Positions 57,789-64,000 of a stretch of 64,000 bases of DNA are shown here, piece by piece (position 1 is the stretch's first letter; each line of letters starts with the position of its first letter). The notes beneath the pieces were generated by a model. The model made no database searches, was not told the origin of the DNA, and saw only the letters and a program-made list of their open reading frames with translations. A program made the position numbers and the translations under genes. The stretch is from Brassica napus (Eukaryota > Streptophyta > Magnoliopsida > Brassicales > Brassicaceae): NCBI RefSeq assembly GCF_020379485.1, contig NC_063438.1, forward strand, positions 1,116,001-1,180,000, in the 5' to 3' direction.

Positions 57789-58374
57789 AAGAGAACAAGT
57801 ACACATTCCCTTACTGCCTTACACTAAGTTTTGTTCTTAGAGATGTGTAATCTTTCGTGTTTTGGAAATTAAATGGAATAGAATAGCGATTACACGTCTA
57901 CTAAAATGATGTTTTTGTTCTTCACTTCCCTCCCAGACGCAAGGTAATGTCAATGATCCTGTTCCTGACTGCTGGATACATGTTTTTACTTTCACTCTTT
58001 GGTTTATAATCAAACTTCGGTTTATTTGTAAATCGAAATATAAAAATATTTCAACTCTAAATTTACAATTGTATAGGATATTCAACTCAAAAATATTTTT
58101 ATATTTCTATATAAAAATATTTTTATTGGTAAACAATCACCATCTACGAAATAAAGGTAATGATTGTTTCCATTAGTTTTTGGTTTTAGTTTTTAGTTTT
58201 TAGATTTTTGGTTTTTAACTTTTAGATTTTGGTTTTTAATTATTAGCTTTTGGCTTTCGGTTTTGGTTTTTAGTTTTTAGATTTTGGTTTTGTTGTATTC
58301 TTAATTTTTTTATAAAATAAGCAATACATTGTTTTAAAATAATAAAAAGTAGTAATAAAATATTATATATAATG
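57789..58374. repeat. Flank of array 2 with T/G-rich simple repeat
   Basis: HEME2 remnant 3' flank, then 58165-58297 made of degenerate TTTTTAG/TTTTGG repeats. 58045-58135 (TTTCAACTCTA... AAACAATCACC) resembles, in inverted orientation, 62524-62600 on the far side of array 2 (GGTGATGATTGTTTA ... AGAGTTGAAATA). Confidence 0.5.
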
Positions 58375-61300
58375 AAGTTTACACTCTTTAGTGTTGTTCA
58401 TAAATTTCTACCATATTACAAATTTGTATTAATGTATTATAAGCTCTCTTTCATTGTACTTGAGTATCGCCTCTAATTTTTAACAGTTAATTTGATAAAA
58501 AATCATATATTGTCTAAATCAGTAGACTTACCACTATGAAATCTCTATCTCTAGAGAAATAGACACAAAACAATTACAAGCCTCTTTGGCCATCATTCTA
58601 TGTCAGTGTAGGATGCAACTATGTCATAAATCAACATATCATATTTTTGATTTTTTCTCAAAATCTGAAGATTAACCCCTACGAAATTGAGTATTTCGGT
58701 GAGTGCACTATATATTGAAGTTTACACTCTTTAGTGTTGATTAATTTTTTTACCACATTCGATATTTGTAGAAATATATTCTAAACTCTTTTTCATGGTA
58801 AATAAAAATATCTTTAATTTTTTTAAGAATTAATTTAATAAAACTTTATATACTGCTTATATCAGTGGACTGACAACTATAAAATATATATTCTCTCTAG
58901 AAATGTGCACAATAGAGATCTCAAACCTCTTTGACCATCATGCTATGTCAGTTCATGATGCACTTATGCAATTAAACAAGACTTTCATATTTTTTGAATT
59001 TTCTCAAAATCTGAAGGTTAACCCCTACTAAATTGAGTTTTCGGTAAATGCTCTATATAAAGAAGTTTACACTCTTTAGTGTTGTTTGAAAATTTTTAAC
59101 TACATTCTACATTTTTCTAAATGTATTCTAAACTATATTTCATGGTACATGAGTATAGTATCTAACTTTTAACAATTAATTTAATAAAACTTCATATATT
59201 GCCTAAATTAGTGAACTAACGTTCATGAAATTTCTACTCTCTAGAGAATTGGACACAAAAAAAGATTTCAAACCTTTTGGACCAACATCCTATATCAGTG
59301 CATGATGCAACTATTCAATATCCCCCCCCCCCCCCCCCCCCCCCCCCCCACGAAATTGAGTTTAAAATTTTTAACTCAATTTACACTCTTTAGTGGTGTT
59401 TAAAAATTTAAAACCACATTATACATTTGCATTAAAGTATTCTAAACTCTATTTCATGGTACATTAGTATTGTTTCTAATTTTTAACTGTTAATTTAATA
59501 AAACTTCATATATTTCCTAAATCAGTGGACTTAATCACTATGAAATCTCTATTCTCTAGAGAAACATACACAAAAAAATTCCCACCCTCATTGAAAATCA
59601 TCATTTGCCAGTGCATGATGCAACTATGCAATAAAGCAAGATTTTCATATTTGAATTTTTCTCAAAATCTGGAAGTTAACCTACGAAATTAAGTTTTTCG
59701 GTAAGTGCTCTTTATATTAATGTTTACACTCTTTATTATTGCTTAAAATTTTCTAGCCACATTCTACATTTTTAATAATGTATGTTAAATTTCTTTCATG
59801 GTACATAAAAATCGCTCTAAATTTTAACAATTAATTTTATAAAAAATCTACATACTGCTTAAATAATTGGACTAACCACTATAAATATATATTCTCTAGA
59901 GAAACGAATACAAAAAATATTTCAAACTTTTTTGACCATCATCCTATGTCGATGCATGATGCAATTATGCAATAAAACAAGATTGTCATTATTTTTGAAA
60001 TTTTCTCAAAATCTGAAGGTTAACACCCATACAAAATTTGATTTTCGGTAAATGCTCTATATAATGAACTTTTCTCTGTTTAGTGTTGTTTAATTTTTTT
60101 AACCAAATTATAATTTTTTATTAATGTATTATAAAATCTATCTCATGGTACATGAGTATCTTTAATTTTTCAACTGTCAATTTAATAAAACTTCATATAT
60201 TGTCTAAATCAGTAGACTAACAAAAAAATCTCTATTTTCTAGAGAAACAGATACAATAAAGATTCCAACCCTCTTTAACCATCTTCCTATGTCACTTTAG
60301 GATGCAACTATTCCATTAAGAAAGATTTTTCTTTTTATTTTTTTTATCAAAAATCTAAAGGTTATCCCTACGAAATTTACTTTTTCGGTAAGTGCTCTAT
60401 ATATTGAAGTTTATACTCTTTAGAGTTTTTATAAAATTTCTAACCATATTATACATTATGTATGCTAAACTATCTTTCATGTTACATAGACATCGCTCTA
60501 ATATTTTTAAAATTAATTTTATAAAACGTTTTATACTGCTTAAATCAGTGGACTAACCATTATTGAATATCTATTCTCCAGATAAACGGACACAAAAATA
60601 TTTCAAACCTTTTTGACCATCATCATTTGTCAGCGCATGATTCAACTATGCAATAAAACAAGTTTGTCATATTTTTTTATTTTTCTCAAAATCTAAAGGT
60701 TAACACCCCTACGAAAATAGATTGTCGGTAAATTCTCGATAAATAAAGTTTACACTCTTTATTTTTATTTAAAATTTTCTAACCACATTATACATTTGTC
60801 TTAATATATTCTAAACACTATTTCATGGTACATGTGTATTCTCTCTAATTTTTAAACAATTAATTTAATAAAACTTCGTATATTGCCTAAATTAGTGGAC
60901 TAACGCTATGAAATCTCTATTATCTAAAGAAACAGACACAAAAAGATTCCAAAAATCTTTCACTATCATCCTATGTTATTGCAAGATGAAACTATGAAAT
61001 AAAGCAACATTTTCATATTTTTGATTATTCTTCAAAATCTGAAGGTTAACCCCTATGAAATTGAGTTTTTTCGGTAAATGATGTATATATTAAAGTTTAC
61101 ACCCCTTAGTGTTGCTTTCAAATTTCTAACTACATTCTAAATTTGTAATAATATATGATAAATTCTCTTTTATGGTACATAGACATCTTTCTAATATTTT
61201 AACAATTACACTCTTTAGTGGTGTTTAAAAATTTATAACCACATCATACATTTGTATTAATGTATTATAAACTCTCTTTCATGGTGCATTACTATTTTTC

Positions 61301-62523
61301 TAATTTTTAACTGTTTATTTAATAAAACTTCATATATTACCTAAATTAGTGGAGTAATCACTATGAAATCTCTATTCTCTAGAGAAACGTACACAAAAAA
61401 AAAATTCAAACCTCTTTGAAAATTATCATATGTGAGTGAATGATGCAACTATGCAATAAACCAAGATTTTCATATTTTTTTTATTTTTCTCAAAATCTGA
61501 AGGTTAACCTATGAAATTAAGTTTTCGGTAAGTGCCCTTTATATTGATGTTTACACTCTTTAGTGTTGCTTAAAATTTTGTAGCCACATTCTACATTTTT
61601 AATAATGTATGCTAAATCTCTTTCATGGTACATAAACATCGCTCTAATTTTTTTATAAATTAATTTTATAAAAATCTACATAGTGCTTAAATAATTGGAC
61701 TAACCACTATAAATATCTATTTTCTAGAAAAACGGACACAAACATTTTTTACCATCATCCTATGTCAGTGCAGGATGCAATTATGCAATAAAACAAGATT
61801 ATCATTATTTTTAAAATTTTCTCAAAATCTGAAGGTTAACACCCATACAAAATTTTATTTCTGGTAAATGCTCTATATAATGAAGTTTTCTTTGTTCAGT
61901 GTTGTTTAAATTTTCTCAACCACATTATAACTTTTTATTAATGTATTATAAAATCTATTTCATGGTACATGAGTATCTTTAATTTTTCAACTGTTAATTT
62001 AATAAAACTTCATATATTGTCTAAATCACTGGACTAACAAAAAATTCTCTATTTTCTAGAAAAATAGACACAATAAAGATTTCAAACTTTTTTGACCATC
62101 ATCTATGTCACTTAAGGATGCAACTATTCCATAAAGAAATATTTTCATATTTTTGTTTGTTTTTTTTAATCAAAAATCTAAAGGTTAATCCCTACGAAAT
62201 TTACCTTTTCGGTAAGTGCTCTATATATTGAAGTTTACACTCTTTAGTGTTGTTTAAAAAATTTAAACCACATTATACATTATTTATGCTAAACTATCTT
62301 TCATATTACATAGTCATCACTCTAATATTTTAAAATTAATTTTATAAAATGCTTTATGCTGCTTAAATCAGTGGATTAACGCACTATAAAATTTCTATTC
62401 TCTAGAGAAACAGAAAAAAAAAATCCAAACCTCTTTAAAAAATCATCATATGCTAATACATGATGCACCTATGCAATAAAGCAAGATTTTCATATTTTTG
62501 AATTTTTTTCTCAAAAACTGAAG
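58375..62523 (-). repeat. Tandem array of about 345-bp satellite-like repeats (array 2)
   Basis: Same family as array 1 in the opposite orientation. CTGAAGGTTAACCCCTACGA-type words recur near 58670, 59013, 59671, 60012, 60355, 60692, 61033, 61492, 61823, 62174 and 62513, mostly 331-351 bp apart. Units carry TTTACACTCTTTAGTGTTG, TTTCATGGTACAT, TTAATTTAATAAAACTTCAT and the palindrome TTCTCTAGAGAA. A five-unit block (about 59400-61210) is repeated in shorter form at 61210-62513. One unit holds a 28-C run at 59322-59349. No coding capacity. Confidence 0.9.
59322..59349. repeat. 28-base C homopolymer
   Basis: An unbroken run of 28 C at the place where other units read GGTTAACCCCTACGA. About 50 bp that normally precede this point in the unit are missing. 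It may be a true expansion of the CCCC word or a sequencing/assembly scar. Confidence 0.95.
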
Positions 62524-62990
62524 GTGATGATTGTTTAGGAAGTTGTATATTTACTAAACAATTTTTATATTTATAGAGTTGAAATATAGGATATTGTATA
62601 GGATATTCAACTCAAAATATTAAATTCTAAAAAAGGAAATTAAACATGATCTTTAAAACAAAAAGAAAATTATATAAGGAACAAGAAAAAAAAGATTTGG
62701 TAAAAAAAAGATATTAAACATGATTGTTGATATAAAAAGGAAATAGTAAATTGAGTAACTTAAAATATTTAATTTTAATAATAAAAAATAAAAATAAGAG
62801 ATAAATGTTTTTTTTAAAACTTTATAAGAGATAAATGTTGGAAATAAAAGGAAATAGTGAAGAGATCACTCTCAATTTTTCCTTTTTTGGGCTACCGACT
62901 GAACTGTATTCTTATAAATAACTCAGCCAAGACTCCACCATGAACCATATCAAACAAACCTAAATAGATACAGAGTATTATCTGAGTATT
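62524..62990 (+). promoter_or_regulatory. 5' flank of the NAC-like gene
   Basis: AT-rich sequence after array 2. A CTTATAAATA box at 62912-62921 lies about 75 bp upstream of the ATG and is a good TATA candidate. AGTTGAATATCC-type words near 62600 echo 58045-58085. Confidence 0.5.
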
Positions 62991-64000
62991 ATGGAGAAGA
63001 TGAATGGAGACCAAAGTAAATCAAAGGTTGATGAATCTTCATCAAAGTCTAACTATGTTCTTGGTCGTGAAGAGGGATCATCTTCATCTTCCCATACCCG
63101 CGTGAACAATAATCTCCGGGAACAGCAGAGACTCATGATGCTTCGTTCCCCAGGCATGCCTCGTCCTCATCCGGCTTTCAACCAACATGTCAATCACATG
63201 TACAATCTCGAGGAACACCAGAGACGGATGCTTCATTATCATCGCATGCCTCATACCGATCATCCAAGCAGCAGCTCCATTGACACTGTGAAGGCTCGGG
63301 TTTATCCGCCTGGTTCACGGTTTCTTCCAACCAACTTGGGGTGTTTAAGGGTTCATCTCCGCAACAAGGTAGACAAGAAGAAGAGCGGTTCCATAACAAC
63401 TTTGGATCTGTACGAAGACGACCCGTGGCTTCTTGATCACGTGCAAAACGATCTGTTCCCTAGAGGCGAGTGGTACTACTTTACTCCTAGGAACAAAAGA
63501 GGTGCCACTTCATGTACCAGGACCGTTCGGGGAAGAGGAGGCGGTACATGGAAAACCACTAGTGGGAAAGAGCCGATCAAGGACAAAAACAATAAGGTGG
63601 AAGGTTACGTGCAGAGTCTAGTCTATAACAAGACTGATGTTAACGGAGATATAAAGCCTACTGGTTGGAACATGAAAGAGTATTGCCTTTATGAGGAAAA
63701 TCAAGACGATTTGGTCTTGTGTCGTCTAAAAGGTAATTTAGAAAAGAAAGGGTTCGCTGAGGAGGTGAAGAACAACATCTTATCGAAACAAGTGCAAGAA
63801 GAACAAGAAGCTGGTGCTAATAGAGTTGATGAGATGAGGACGTTAGAGGAAGATCATGGTGAGGCCACTCAGCAGAAACAAGAGCAAGATGCACCACGGG
63901 TTCTAGTTCCTTCTCCTCCTCCTCCTCCTCCTCCTCCTCCTCCTCCTCATGAAGCCACGGATCATGGTGAGGCCACTCAGCAGCAGCAACATCAAGATGC
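62991..64000 (+). CDS. Divergent NAC-domain protein, truncated by the window end
   Basis: Open frame from the ATG at 62991 to the last base (336 codons, no stop). After an unusual N-terminal extension of about 100 residues rich in Ser, His and Met, a NAC domain can be followed. Subdomain A-like YPPGSRFLPTNLGCLRVHLR replaces the usual PPGFRFHPTDEEL. Then come TTLDLYEDDPWLL (C-terminal to A), GEWYYFTPRNKR (C), GRGGGTWKTTSGKEPI (D) and PTGWNMKEYCL (the W-x-MHEYRL motif). Beyond it lies an acidic/Gln-rich tail with a Pro run from a (CCT)n repeat at 63912-63948 and two copies of DHGEATQQ. DNA binding is uncertain because the first subdomain is so altered. Probably a fast-evolving NAC paralogue. 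Confidence 0.8.
   Translation, partial: MEKMNGDQSKSKVDESSSKSNYVLGREEGSSSSSHTRVNNNLREQQRLMMLRSPGMPRPHPAFNQHVNHMYNLEEHQRRMLHYHRMPHTDHPSSSSIDTVKARVYPPGSRFLPTNLGCLRVHLRNKVDKKKSGSITTLDLYEDDPWLLDHVQNDLFPRGEWYYFTPRNKRGATSCTRTVRGRGGGTWKTTSGKEPIKDKNNKVEGYVQSLVYNKTDVNGDIKPTGWNMKEYCLYEENQDDLVLCRLKGNLEKKGFAEEVKNNILSKQVQEEQEAGANRVDEMRTLEEDHGEATQQKQEQDAPRVLVPSPPPPPPPPPPPHEATDHGEATQQQQHQD
63912..63948 (+). repeat. Coding (CCT)n microsatellite
   Basis: A trinucleotide repeat encoding a run of about 12 prolines in the tail of the NAC-like protein. Likely length-variable between lines. Confidence 0.9.

Overview
This is plant nuclear DNA, almost certainly from a Brassicaceae species of the Brassica/Raphanus type. 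The genes have short GT-AG introns in an AT-rich background. Nearly every protein matches an Arabidopsis chromosome 2 protein that I recognise from memory, but the intergenic space holds far more transposons than Arabidopsis and several ancestral neighbours are missing, as expected after the Brassica genome triplication. Species and locus correspondences are inferences made without a database search.

Layout. (1) 1-3.1 kb: an EFFECTOR OF TRANSCRIPTION (ET2-like) gene on the minus strand, cut open by a TRIM retrotransposon (272-1767) with apparently identical LTRs and a perfect 5-bp target duplication. (2) 3.3-18.2 kb: a hAT-like MITE, then a gene block matching Arabidopsis At2g46210 down to At2g46140: SLD2 sphingolipid desaturase, a U11 snRNP 59K/PDCD7-like protein, reticulon RTNLB5, RING-H2 ligase ATL67, a membrane LEA_2/NHL protein and a LEA14-like protein. 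(3) 18.6-23.9 kb: two decayed fragments of a mitochondrial ribosomal protein L46 gene on either side of a tandem array of about 350-bp repeats, with a solo LTR nested in the array, followed by a tRNA-Glu(CTC) gene. (4) 24.6-57.8 kb: a second block matching At2g40430 to At2g40490 in ascending order: NOP53/SMO4, a bHLH-like ACT protein, two BTB proteins, the NPF5.1 transporter, LBD15, ASG8 and a broken uroporphyrinogen decarboxylase (HEME2). Between these genes lie SINEs, a CACTA MITE, two non-autonomous Helitrons and four 5'-truncated LINE or poly(A)-tailed insertions, most with visible target-site duplications. (5) 58.4-62.5 kb: a second array of the same repeat family in the opposite orientation, containing a 28-C run. 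(6) 63-64 kb: a divergent NAC-domain gene that runs off the window.

How the parts relate. The genes are housekeeping and developmental plant genes and do not form one pathway. The structural story is the notable part: the two gene blocks run in opposite Arabidopsis order and meet at the repeat array, so this looks like a rearrangement breakpoint, and the second block is bracketed by inverted arrays. Three genes carry visible lesions: ET2 (TRIM insertion), HEME2 (frameshift, internal deletion, MITE in an intron) and the second BTB gene (a one-base shift that rewrites its acidic tail). I found no CRISPR array, viral gene, toxin gene or clearly new biochemical system.
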